Below are positions 36,948-44,692 of a stretch of DNA of 64,000 nt, one piece after another. This DNA is from Hydrogenophaga palleronii NBRC 102513 (GTDB taxonomy: Bacteria; Pseudomonadota; Gammaproteobacteria; Burkholderiales; Burkholderiaceae_C), in assembly GCF_001571225.1 (NCBI RefSeq), contig NZ_BCTJ01000017.1, positions 40,088 through 104,087 of the forward strand, given 5' to 3'. How positions within the stretch are numbered: the stretch's first letter is position 1; the number at the start of each line of letters is the position of its first letter. The notes beneath the pieces were generated by a model, which saw nothing but the letters and a program-made list of their open reading frames with translations, was not told the origin of the DNA and did no database searches. The position numbers and the translations under genes are program-made.

Positions 36948-37269
36948 GCTGTCGCCTTAACCCCGCCATCGCAGGTGTTCGCAAAGGCGCTTTGCATTCG
37001 ACAGATACCTCCGCTTCGCTCGCCTTGATGAGCCCATGGAGGCCAAACGTTGAGCAACTTTAAGCTTGGTCACATCTGGCGGGCTGGCGGTATCGCGACC
37101 AACGCAAGACCATTTTTGAAACGACGTTTTTCAACTCCGTGCGAACACGAACCCAGGTAGCGGAGCCTTGCAACCTCTCGGCTGCTGTCTGACTGGCGTC
37201 GGCCGCGTTGCGAGTCCTTCCCCGCCTCGGTTGACGGATGAACATTCATTCGCTTAAGATCGCGCCTCC
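36948..37269. other. Noncoding gap right of the DUF2971 gene
   Basis: About 320 bases without a supportable gene. Composition is lower in GC than the window average up to about 37200, continuing the islet that starts near 35960. The last 40 bases hold the tetR-like promoter and operator, listed separately. No tRNA, direct repeat or transposase remnant was recognised. Confidence 0.5.
37231..37260 (+). promoter_or_regulatory. Promoter of the TetR-type gene with embedded operator
   Basis: TTGACG (37231-37236) and TAAGAT (37255-37260) form a -35/-10 pair with an 18-base spacer. The near-palindrome GGATGAACATTCATTC at 37236-37251 lies between them. The expected transcript start is only a few bases before the ATG at 37270, so the mRNA would be nearly leaderless. 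The same palindrome, perfect, lies before iorA. Confidence 0.7.
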
Positions 37270-37842
37270 ATGAAACCCAAGGACGACGACAAGCAACAAG
37301 CCATCGCCAGCGCCACGCTCGCGCTGGTGGAGCGCGTCGGCCTGAGCGGCTTGACCATGGCCGGCATTGCGCGCGAGGCGGGCATTGCCACCGGCACGCT
37401 GTACGTCTACCACCGCTCCAAGGAAGAGCTGCTCAATGCCCTGTACGAGCAGGTCAAGGGCGCGTTGGTGGCGTTGATCGATGGCGGCATCGAGCCCAAT
37501 GCGCCGTTTCGCCGCCGCATCCAGCAGAACTGGACGCGCCTGCTGCGCCACCGCCTGGCGCATTACCCCGAGGCGGTGTTCATGGACCAGTACTACAACT
37601 CGCCCTGGTTCAGCGAGGCTTCGCGCCAGTTCTCGGCCCGTTTTGCCAGCGGCTGCCTGGGCTTCTTTGACGAAGCGCGGGCGCAGCAGATCGTGAAGGA
37701 CGTGCCCACCATGCTGCTGGCCGCCAACTTCTTCGGCTCGGTGCGCGACACCGCCAACCTGCTGCGCAGCGGCGATCTGCCCGACACCGAGGCGGCGCTG
37801 GCGCAAGCCTTCGGCATCTGCTGGGACGGCCTGAAGGCCTAG
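37270..37842 (+). CDS. TetR/AcrR-family transcriptional repressor
   Basis: A 190-residue repressor. The N-terminal HTH is 'LSGLTMAGIAREAGIATGTLYVYHRSKEELLNALY', and the C-terminal half is an all-helical ligand-binding domain. Its own promoter carries the operator described at 37236-37251, and the same sequence recurs at 37977-37992 before the two-subunit molybdenum hydroxylase genes. It therefore most likely represses itself and iorAB, with an aromatic or aldehyde substrate as probable inducer; the ligand is inferred. A dispersed repeat separates it from iorA. Confidence 0.92.
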   Translation: MKPKDDDKQQAIASATLALVERVGLSGLTMAGIAREAGIATGTLYVYHRSKEELLNALYEQVKGALVALIDGGIEPNAPFRRRIQQNWTRLLRHRLAHYPEAVFMDQYYNSPWFSEASRQFSARFASGCLGFFDEARAQQIVKDVPTMLLAANFFGSVRDTANLLRSGDLPDTEAALAQAFGICWDGLKA

Positions 37843-37845
37843 CAT

Positions 37846-37936
37846 GAAGCACTCCCCCGCGTCGCTTCGCGCCACCCCCTCCAGGGGGCAACACCAGCGG
37901 CCCGGCAAAGCCGGTTCCGCGGTGTTTCTGGACTAG
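37846..37936 (-). repeat. GC-rich dispersed intergenic repeat (copy B)
   Basis: In opposite orientation to copy A: its segment 37904-37918 is the exact reverse complement of 29372-29386, and the G/C-run blocks follow in the same relative order. It lies between the tetR-like gene and the iorA promoter and could help terminate the tetR-like transcript. Confidence 0.65.
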
Positions 37937-37968
37937 ACACGTCTCTGATTCAGCAGTAAAAAAACGCC

Positions 37969-37997
37969 TTAAAACCGAATGAACATTCATTCATAAA
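37969..37997 (+). promoter_or_regulatory. iorAB promoter with TetR-type operator
   Basis: The perfect palindrome GAATGAACATTCATTC (37977-37992; 7-bp arms, CA centre) sits between a -35-like TTAAAA (37969-37974) and a -10-like CATAAA (37992-37997), 17 bases apart. The arrangement mirrors the tetR-type promoter, so one repressor should block both. Confidence 0.7.
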
Positions 37998-38043
37998 ACT
38001 CGATTCCCCGCCCCACCATCCCCCACGAACGGAGAACACCACG

Positions 38044-38505
38044 ATGCCCACCACGCTCAACATCAATGGCAAGGACGTTCGCGTCGATGCCGACGCCTCC
38101 ACCCCCATCCTCTGGGCCCTGCGCGACACGCTGGGCATGACCGGCACCAAGTTCGGTTGCGGCGCGGCCCTCTGCGGCGCCTGCACCGTGCACATGAACG
38201 GCGCGGCCATCCGCTCCTGCGTCACGCCCATCAGCGCGGCAGAAGGCCAGAAGATCACCACCATCGAAGCGCTGGAAACCGACCGCGTCGGCAAGGCGGT
38301 GCACACCGCCTGGGTCAAGGCCGATGTGGCGCAGTGCGGCTACTGCCAGAGCGGCCAGATCATGAGCGCCACCGCGCTGCTCAAGGCCAACGCCAAGCCC
38401 ACCGACGAAGAGATCGACGGCGCCATGGCCGGCAACATCTGCCGCTGCGGCACTTATGCGCGTGTGCGCATTGCCATCAAGGACGCAGCGCGTACGCTGG
38501 CCTGA
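38044..38505 (+). CDS. iorA: (2Fe-2S)-binding subunit of xanthine-dehydrogenase-family enzyme (isoquinoline 1-oxidoreductase alpha-like)
   Basis: The small electron-transfer subunit, 153 aa. The plant-ferredoxin-type cluster is bound by C39, C44, C47 and C59 ('FGCGAALCGACTVH'). The second cluster is bound by C98, C101, C133 and C135 ('QCGYCQSG' and 'NICRCGTY'). It would carry electrons away from the molybdenum centre of the large subunit encoded 13 bases downstream. The two-subunit layout without an FAD subunit is that of isoquinoline 1-oxidoreductase IorAB. The gene has its own promoter with a TetR-type operator. Confidence 0.9.
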   Translation: MPTTLNINGKDVRVDADASTPILWALRDTLGMTGTKFGCGAALCGACTVHMNGAAIRSCVTPISAAEGQKITTIEALETDRVGKAVHTAWVKADVAQCGYCQSGQIMSATALLKANAKPTDEEIDGAMAGNICRCGTYARVRIAIKDAARTLA

Positions 38506-38518
38506 AAGGACATTCACC

Positions 38519-40807
38519 ATGCACCTGCACACCCACACCGCCAAACAGATCCGCGCCCACCTGCCGCCTGCGATCGCGCACCGGCTGGAGGCTCATGAAG
38601 CCGATGACGGCGCCGCCGACGGCATCGCGCGCCGCAGCTTCCTGAAGATCGCCACCGCCTCGGGCTTTGCACTCGGCGCCTTTCCGCTGCTGGCGGCCGA
38701 ACCGCAGGGCGCGCCCGCCGCGGCGGCTGCTGCGCCTGCCGGCCTCAAGGCCGACCAGCAACCCGCAGCCTTCGTGAAGATCGCGCGCGACGGCAGCGTC
38801 ACCGTCACCGTCAACCGGCTGGAGTTCGGCCAGGGCACGCACACCGGCCTGGCCATGGTGCTGGCCGAAGAGCTGGACGCCGACTGGAGCCGCGTGAGCG
38901 CGGTGCACGGCAACGCCGACCCGGCCTACAACGACCCCGCCTTCGGCATGCAGATCACCGGCGGCTCGACGGCGATCAAGAACTCCTACACGCAGTACCG
39001 CGAACTCGGTGCGCGCACCCGCGCCATGCTGCTCTCCGCCGCAGCGAAGCAGTGGAACGTGCCCGTCGACTCACTGGCCGCCGAACGCGGCGTGGTGATC
39101 GGCCCCGGCGGCAAGAAGCTCACCTACGGCGCGCTGGCCGACGCCGCGATGCAGCAGCCCGTGCCCGCACAGGTGGTGCTGAAAGACCCGTCGCGCTTCA
39201 AGATCATCGGCCAGCCCACCACGCGGATCGATGCGAAAGCCAAGTCCAGCGGCAAACAGAACTTCGGCATCGACGTGCGCCTGCCCGGCATGCTCACGGC
39301 CGTGCTCGCGCACCCGCCGGTGTTCGGCAGCAAGGTCGCCAAGGTGGACGATGCCGCTGCGCGCGCCGTGCCCGGCGTGAAGGCCGTGCTGCGTGTGCCG
39401 CTGCACGACGGCGGTGAAGGCGTGGCCGTGGTGGCCGACGGTTACTGGGCCGCCAAGCAGGGCCGCGAAGCGCTCAAGATCGACTGGGACGACAGCGGCC
39501 GCGAGAAGGTGGACAGCGTGAAGCAGCTCGCCGCCTACCGCGCGCTGGCCGCCACCACCGGGAACATCAAGCACGACGCCGACATGGCGCCGCTGGCCGG
39601 TGCGCCGCAGAAGATCAGCGCCGAGTTCGTCTTCCCCTACCTGGCGCATGCGCCGATGGAGCCGCTGAACTGCACCGTGCAGCTGACCGGCACCGGCGCG
39701 GCCACAAAGGCCACGCTGTGGACCGGCACCCAGATGCCGGGGCTGGAGGTGGCGGCCGCCGCGCGCACGCTGGGCATCAAGCCTGAACAGGTGGCGGTGA
39801 ACGTGCAGATGGCCGGTGGTGGTTTCGGCCGCCGCGGCCTGCTCACCAGCGACTTCGTGGTGGAAGCCTGCATCATCGCCAAGGCCGCGCAGGCTGCCGG
39901 CATCACGGCACCGGTGCGCACGCTCTGGAGCCGCGAGGACGACGTGCGCGGCGGCTACTACCGCCCGATGCACGTGCACCGCGCCGAGATCGGCTTCGAT
40001 GCCGAAGGCAAGGTACTGGCCTGGGACCACGTGATCGTCGGCCAGTCCATCATGGCCGGCACTTTCTTCGAACCCATGATGCTGAAGAACGGCGTGGACG
40101 AGACCGCGGTGGAAGGCATGCGCGCGCCGTACACGGTGCCGATGCGCCTGTCGGCCCACCACCCCAAGCTCAACGTGCCGGTGCTCTGGTGGCGCAGCGT
40201 GGGCTCCACCCACACGGGTTACGTGATGGAGACGCTGATCGACGACATCGCCCGCGCCACCAAGCAGGACCCGGTGGCCTACCGCATGAAGCTGATGGAC
40301 GCCAAGGCCGTGCGCCACCGCGCCGCGCTGCAGCTCGCGGTGGACAAGAGCGGTTACGGCAAGAAGACCCTGGCACCCGGCCGCGCCTGGGGCGTGGCGG
40401 TGCACGAGTCGTTCTCGTCCATCGTGGCCTATGTGGTCGAGGCCTCGGTGGTCGACGGCACGCCCAAGCTGCACCAGGTGACGGCGGGCGTGCACTGCAA
40501 CCTGGCGGTGAACCCGAAGAGCGTGGAAGCGCAAATCCAGGGTGGCGCGCTGATGGGTCTGTCCATGTGCCTGCCGGGTGCGGCCATCACGCTGAAAGAC
40601 GGTGTGGTCGAGCAGAGCAACTTCGGTGACTTCGCCGTGCCGCGCATCACCGACATGCCGGCCATTGCGGTGCACATCGTGCCCAGCGCCGACGCGCCCA
40701 CCGGCATGGGCGAGCCCGGCGTGCCGCCACTGGCACCGGCCTTTGCCAACGCCATCGCCAGCCTCACCGGCAAGCCGCTGCGCGAGCTGCCGTTCAAGCT
40801 GGCCTGA
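38519..40807 (+). CDS. iorB: Molybdopterin-binding subunit, xanthine-dehydrogenase family (isoquinoline 1-oxidoreductase beta-like)
   Basis: The large catalytic subunit, 762 aa. It would hydroxylate an N-heteroaromatic or oxidise an aldehyde at a molybdopterin-cytosine-dinucleotide site. A twin-arginine motif, 'ARRSFLKIATASGFALG', at residues 38-54 is set behind a 37-residue extension, so the pair is probably exported folded to the periplasm. Mo-domain blocks include 'QMAGGGFGRRGLLTSDFVVE', and the catalytic Glu is E732 in 'GMGEPGVPPLAPA'. ATG 38519 has AAGGA upstream. No cytochrome partner or XdhC-like maturase is adjacent. The substrate is unknown; isoquinoline is only the namesake. Confidence 0.88.
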   Translation: MHLHTHTAKQIRAHLPPAIAHRLEAHEADDGAADGIARRSFLKIATASGFALGAFPLLAAEPQGAPAAAAAAPAGLKADQQPAAFVKIARDGSVTVTVNRLEFGQGTHTGLAMVLAEELDADWSRVSAVHGNADPAYNDPAFGMQITGGSTAIKNSYTQYRELGARTRAMLLSAAAKQWNVPVDSLAAERGVVIGPGGKKLTYGALADAAMQQPVPAQVVLKDPSRFKIIGQPTTRIDAKAKSSGKQNFGIDVRLPGMLTAVLAHPPVFGSKVAKVDDAAARAVPGVKAVLRVPLHDGGEGVAVVADGYWAAKQGREALKIDWDDSGREKVDSVKQLAAYRALAATTGNIKHDADMAPLAGAPQKISAEFVFPYLAHAPMEPLNCTVQLTGTGAATKATLWTGTQMPGLEVAAAARTLGIKPEQVAVNVQMAGGGFGRRGLLTSDFVVEACIIAKAAQAAGITAPVRTLWSREDDVRGGYYRPMHVHRAEIGFDAEGKVLAWDHVIVGQSIMAGTFFEPMMLKNGVDETAVEGMRAPYTVPMRLSAHHPKLNVPVLWWRSVGSTHTGYVMETLIDDIARATKQDPVAYRMKLMDAKAVRHRAALQLAVDKSGYGKKTLAPGRAWGVAVHESFSSIVAYVVEASVVDGTPKLHQVTAGVHCNLAVNPKSVEAQIQGGALMGLSMCLPGAAITLKDGVVEQSNFGDFAVPRITDMPAIAVHIVPSADAPTGMGEPGVPPLAPAFANAIASLTGKPLRELPFKLA

Positions 40808-40819
40808 CGGCTTGTCTCG

Positions 40820-40850
40820 CCCCGCCCCTCTCGCTTCGGGAGGGGCGGGG
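40820..40850 (+). terminator. Perfect GC hairpin after iorB
   Basis: An 11-bp stem (CCCCGCCCCTC/GAGGGGCGGGG) with loop TCGCTTCGG begins 13 bases after the iorB stop. No T-run follows it. It probably ends or protects the iorAB transcript. Confidence 0.55.
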
Positions 40851-40930
40851 GTGAGGGCACACGTGGTGGCGGCCAGGCCAGGCCGACCCCGCTCCGATCT
40901 CTTCCGTTTGGGGGAGGTCTCGTGGCGCTG

Positions 40931-40962
40931 GATTCGCTACGCTGCGCGAATCGTTTTTCCTT
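40931..40962 (+). terminator. Intrinsic terminator-like hairpin with T-tract
   Basis: GATTCGC-TACGCTGC-GCGAATC, a 7-bp stem, is followed by GTTTTTCCTTTT. It lies in the 296-base gap between iorB and the next gene. The rest of the gap holds no supportable gene. Confidence 0.65.
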
Positions 40963-41103
40963 TTCATGGCGCAACGCCTTCGGGCGGGCACCGGGGCGTT
41001 CCGTGTCGGCGGGCATGGCGATGCCGCTTGACCGTACCGAACACGATGCCAGGCTTGTCTAGCCGGGGACGTGCCGTGCCTCACTGTTGAGAAGGCCACC
41101 TCC

Positions 41104-41847
41104 ATGAGTCGACGCCGCACTTACCGCTTGCTGATCCAGGCGACAGCCAGCGCCTTGCTGATCATCGCCGCCCTGCCCATGGCCCGGGCGCTGACGTTCG
41201 CCGAACTCACGTTTGCCGAGCGCAAGGATGTGGAGCGCATGGTCCATGAGGCACGGGTCGAGATCGACAGGCGCACCGCCGACTTGCGGCGCTCCGAAGG
41301 CCAGCCGGTTCATGACGTCTTCCTGCCGATGCATTACCAGTGGCTGCTGCTGGGTGCGCAAATGAGTTTCAACGGGATCCAGCCCAATGCCGAGCGCGTG
41401 CGCGCCGCGAGCGAGGCGCTGGCCAGGGATGACAAGTCGGCGTCGGAGCAACTGGAGAAAGACCTGCACTGGGCCCGCGTCGATCTGATCACGCAGAACC
41501 AGATTCTGGATCTGTACATCGAGCAGCTGCGGCGTTTTGCCAAAAGCCATCCGGCGCTCGCGGAGAAGCATCGAATGGTGCCCTCCAGGTCGAAGCCGTT
41601 TGTCTTCAAACAGGCCACCCAGGTGGGGCGCAGATTTTCGTTGCCCGGGCGCCAGATCACGATACCCACGGCACCGCCTGTGACGGTGGTGGACGCCAAC
41701 CTGCCGGCCTACCGGCTCTGGCGCGATTGCCTGTACGCACGCACCGGTGGCCCGAATGCGGAACAACGTGACCGCGTCCATTGCCAGGACCTGGATCCCA
41801 AGGGCCGCCGGGAGTTCGATCCCGATCTGGCGGTCTTTGGCCGATGA
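41104..41847 (+). CDS. Secreted hypothetical protein, 247 aa
   Basis: I do not recognise this gene. It has a good signal peptide ('RRRTYRLLIQATASALLIIAALPMARA', about residues 3-30), then a charged helical region ('ERKDVERMVHEARVEIDRRTADLRRSEGQ'). Further on come 'LPMHYQWLLLGAQMSFNGIQP', a basic stretch and a C-terminal pair of cysteines ('RDCLYARTG...VHCQDL') that could form a disulfide. No membrane segment follows the signal, so a periplasmic location is likely. It stands alone between the iorB terminators and a convergent GST gene. Confidence 0.65.
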   Translation: MSRRRTYRLLIQATASALLIIAALPMARALTFAELTFAERKDVERMVHEARVEIDRRTADLRRSEGQPVHDVFLPMHYQWLLLGAQMSFNGIQPNAERVRAASEALARDDKSASEQLEKDLHWARVDLITQNQILDLYIEQLRRFAKSHPALAEKHRMVPSRSKPFVFKQATQVGRRFSLPGRQITIPTAPPVTVVDANLPAYRLWRDCLYARTGGPNAEQRDRVHCQDLDPKGRREFDPDLAVFGR

Positions 41848-41878
41848 CCGAATCCCGCTTGCCTGTGCCGACCCGGCG

Positions 41879-42550
41879 TCAGAACGTGGCGAGGTCGAAC
41901 GGTCCGCCCTGTTCCAGCGCCCGCTGGTAGGCGGGCCGCTCGTGGATGCGGCGCAGCCAGTCGGCGAGCTTGGGGCGCTTCTTCAACAGGCCACGCGCAT
42001 CCGCCGCTTCGATGCCGAAGCTCATCTGCACGTCGGCGGCGCTGAACGAACGCCCGACGAACCAGGGGCCGTGTTCGGTGAGCTCGTTCTCCAGGTAGTC
42101 GAAGTGGCGCTTCAGGTTGGGCGTGACCAGCAGGCCCTTGACCTTGGCCGAGATGCCCTTGGCCACCGGGCGCACGATCAGCGGGCTCTTGCGCTCGATC
42201 TGGTCGAACACCAGTTGCAGCAACAGCGGCGTGCCCAGCGAGCCTTCGGCGTAGTGCATCCAGTAGCGGTAACGCAGGTAAGACGGCGTGCCGCGCTCGG
42301 GTGCGAACTTGCCGTCGCCACAGGTCTCCACCAGGTACTCCAGGATTGCGCCCGACTCGGCCAGCGTGGTCTTGCCATCGGTCACCACCGGCGACTTGCC
42401 CAGCGGGTGCACTTTGATGAGCGAGGGTGGCGCCAGCATGGTCTTGGGGTCGCGTTCGTAGCGCTGTATCTGGTACGGCACGCCGATCTCTTCGAGCAGC
42501 CAGAGCACACGCTGCGAGCGCGAGTTGTTGAGGTGGTGAACGGTCAGCAT
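41879..42550 (-). CDS. Glutathione S-transferase family protein
   Basis: A 223-residue GST. The N-terminal thioredoxin-like domain begins 'MLTVHHLNNSRSQRVLWLLEEIGVPYQIQRYERD', with a Ser in the 'NNSRSQR' turn that could activate glutathione. The glutathione-binding 'KSPVVTDGKTTLAESGAILEYLVE' (cis-Pro and Glu-Ser) follows, then an all-helical C-terminal domain. Substrate not evident. It is transcribed leftward, 57 bases after the 3' end of a LysR-type gene on the same strand, and converges on the secreted hypothetical gene. Confidence 0.9.
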   Translation of the reverse strand: MLTVHHLNNSRSQRVLWLLEEIGVPYQIQRYERDPKTMLAPPSLIKVHPLGKSPVVTDGKTTLAESGAILEYLVETCGDGKFAPERGTPSYLRYRYWMHYAEGSLGTPLLLQLVFDQIERKSPLIVRPVAKGISAKVKGLLVTPNLKRHFDYLENELTEHGPWFVGRSFSAADVQMSFGIEAADARGLLKKRPKLADWLRRIHERPAYQRALEQGGPFDLATF

Positions 42551-42607
42551 GGGGCAATGCCTTTCAGGGGGTTGGACGGCGGGCGCGCCGTGCAGGATGC
42601 GTGCGTT

Positions 42608-43498
42608 TCATGACAGCGCCGGTGGCAGTGCCTGGGCCAGGAAGTCCCACACCTGGCGGATGCGCGGGTTGCTGCGGATCTCGCGGTGCACGGCGAGCCA
42701 CATCGGCAGGGACGGGATCGACAGCGCCGGCAGCACCGGCACGAGATCGGTGTTGCGCCGCGCCGCGTAACGCGCGAGAAAACCCACGCCCAGCCCGGCC
42801 TCCACCGCGGCCTGGTAGGCGCTGAGGTCGTCGGTGCGCAGCGCAAAGTGCTCGCGTTGCAGGTGGTGCCCCATCGCCGCGAAACCCCGCAGGATGAGGG
42901 TGTTGCGGTCGTCGCCCACCAGGTCGTGCGCGAGCAGGCCTTCCGGCGTGCGTGGCGTGCCGCGGCGGCGCAGGTAGTCGCGGTGGGCATAGGCGCCCAG
43001 CGCCACCTGCCCGACCTTGCGGCACAGCAGGGTGCTCTGGTCGGGCCGCGCCATGCGCAGCGCAATGTCGGCCTCGCGCTGCAGCAGGTTGCTCAGCGCA
43101 TTGCTCGCCACCAGCTCGATCTGGATGTCGGGAAAAGCCTGGCGCAACTGCAGCAGCACGGGTGGCAGCAGCACGCAGGCCACCGGCTGGCTGGCGCTGA
43201 TGCGCACCGAGCCACGCGCGCTCTTCTGCGCGCCCGAGGCCTGGCGCGCAAGCTGGTCGGCCGCGTTCGCCATCGCGCGCGCCGCTTCGGCCAGGCGGTG
43301 CGCGTGCGCCGTCGGCACCAGGCCACGGCCGGTGCGCTCGAACAGCAGCACGCCGAGCTGGGTTTCGAGTTCACCGATGTGGCGGCCCACGGTGGGTTGC
43401 GTGGTGGCCAGTGCCCGTGCCGCGGCCATCAGGCTGCCGCGGTCAAGCGCGGCGAGGAACGACCGGATCAGCGTCCAGTTGAAATCTCCGGTATTCAT
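42608..43498 (-). CDS. LysR-family transcriptional regulator
   Basis: A 296-residue LysR-type regulator. The N-terminal HTH is 'LIRSFLAALDRGSLMAAARALATTQPTVGRHIGELETQLGVLLFER'. The effector domain starts near residue 95 with 'GSVRISASQPVACVLLPPVLL'. It is divergent from an SDR-type and a nitroreductase-like gene, which makes these the likely targets. A 6-bp inverted repeat lies in the shared promoter region. It could also control the GST gene downstream on its own strand. Confidence 0.9.
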   Translation of the reverse strand: MNTGDFNWTLIRSFLAALDRGSLMAAARALATTQPTVGRHIGELETQLGVLLFERTGRGLVPTAHAHRLAEAARAMANAADQLARQASGAQKSARGSVRISASQPVACVLLPPVLLQLRQAFPDIQIELVASNALSNLLQREADIALRMARPDQSTLLCRKVGQVALGAYAHRDYLRRRGTPRTPEGLLAHDLVGDDRNTLILRGFAAMGHHLQREHFALRTDDLSAYQAAVEAGLGVGFLARYAARRNTDLVPVLPALSIPSLPMWLAVHREIRSNPRIRQVWDFLAQALPPALS

Positions 43499-43528
43499 TT
43501 GTGCATGTCTGATGTTTGATTTCAGTCA

Positions 43529-43558
43529 ATTGTGAATGTGCGGGAAGTTTTCCACAAT
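43529..43558. promoter_or_regulatory. Inverted repeat ATTGTG-N18-CACAAT in a LysR divergent region
   Basis: A perfect 6-bp inverted repeat with an 18-base spacer lies in the AT-richer 103-base gap between the LysR gene and the SDR gene. It could be a LysR binding site; the spacing is unusual, so confidence is low. Confidence 0.3.
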
Positions 43559-43601
43559 CGCTGTCATGGCACCGGCGGTCGGTGCTTCCAAGGAGTTCTT
43601 C

Positions 43602-44672
43602 ATGCCTGCCACGTCCCCCTCTTCGTCTCCTGCCGGCACCGTGCTGGTGCTCGGTGGACGGGGCCGCTTCGGCCTGGCCGCGGTGCAGGCGTTTGCGCGC
43701 GACGGCTGGCGCGTGCTGGCGCAGATGCGCCCCGGTGCACAGGCGCCGGCCGCCGTGCGGGGAGTGTCGGATGTGCAATGGCTGGCGCAGGCGATGGACA
43801 CACCGCAGGCCATTGCCGCGCTGGTGGCCCGGGTGCGCGAGGCGGGTGGTGCCGCCGTGGTGGTGCACGCGCTCAACCCCAATCGCTACACGCGCCCGGC
43901 CTGGGAGCGTGAGGCCCGGCCCTTGTTGCAAGGCGGCATGGCGGTGGCGCAGGCGCTGGGCGCCACGCTGATGCTGCCGGGCAACGTCTACAACTTCGGC
44001 CAGCAGATGCCGGCGGTGCTGGTCGAGGGCGCGCCCCAGCACCCGACCGTGGCCATGGGCCGCATCCGAAACGAGATGGAGGCGTTGCTGGAGGCCGCCA
44101 CGCAGCGCGGCGAACTGCGCGCGGTGATCGTGCGCGCCGGCAACTTCTATGGCCAGGGCCAGGGCACCTGGCTCGATCTCTCCATGCTCAAAGAAATCCG
44201 CCGCGGCCAGTTGGTGTTCCCCGGCCCGCTGGACGTGGCCACGCCCTGGGCTTACCTGCCCGATCTGGCGCAGACCTTCGCCGCCGTGGCGCGCGTGCGC
44301 GATGCCCTGCCGGCGTTCGAGACGCTGCATTTCCGCGGCCACACGCTCAGCGGCCACGACTGGGTGAACGCCCTGCAGCCCCTGGCGCGCGAGCAGGGCT
44401 GGCTGCGCGAAGGTGCCGCGCTGCGCGTGAAGAGCCTGCCCTGGCCGCTGATCCGCGCCATGGGCCTGGTCATGCCGTCTTTCGAGGCGCTGGCCGCCTT
44501 GCGGTACCTGTGGAACCAGCCGCACCGGCTGGACAACCGCCGCCTGCTCGCGCTGATCGGCAGCGAGCCGCACACTGCGTGGCCGGTGGCGCTGCGGCAC
44601 AGCTTGCAGGAGATGGCGCTGCTGTCACCAGCACCCACCGAGGCCGTTGCCCCATCGTCCGCGCGCGCCTGA
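43602..44672 (+). CDS. NAD(P)-dependent epimerase/SDR-like protein
   Basis: A 356-residue Rossmann-fold protein of the extended SDR/NAD-epimerase kind. The dinucleotide-binding loop is 'VLVLGGRGRFGLAAVQAFARDGW', near residues 14-36. 'LMLPGNVYNFG' and 'AVIVRAGNFYG' fit the substrate-side blocks of NAD(P)H-binding sugar-epimerase-like proteins. The classical YxxxK pair is not obvious, so catalytic activity is uncertain. ATG 43602 has AAGGAG seven bases upstream. It forms an operon with the nitroreductase-like lipoprotein gene 20 bases downstream. Confidence 0.82.
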   Translation: MPATSPSSSPAGTVLVLGGRGRFGLAAVQAFARDGWRVLAQMRPGAQAPAAVRGVSDVQWLAQAMDTPQAIAALVARVREAGGAAVVVHALNPNRYTRPAWEREARPLLQGGMAVAQALGATLMLPGNVYNFGQQMPAVLVEGAPQHPTVAMGRIRNEMEALLEAATQRGELRAVIVRAGNFYGQGQGTWLDLSMLKEIRRGQLVFPGPLDVATPWAYLPDLAQTFAAVARVRDALPAFETLHFRGHTLSGHDWVNALQPLAREQGWLREGAALRVKSLPWPLIRAMGLVMPSFEALAALRYLWNQPHRLDNRRLLALIGSEPHTAWPVALRHSLQEMALLSPAPTEAVAPSSARA

Positions 44673-44692
44673 CCCAACCCAAGGAGATCACC

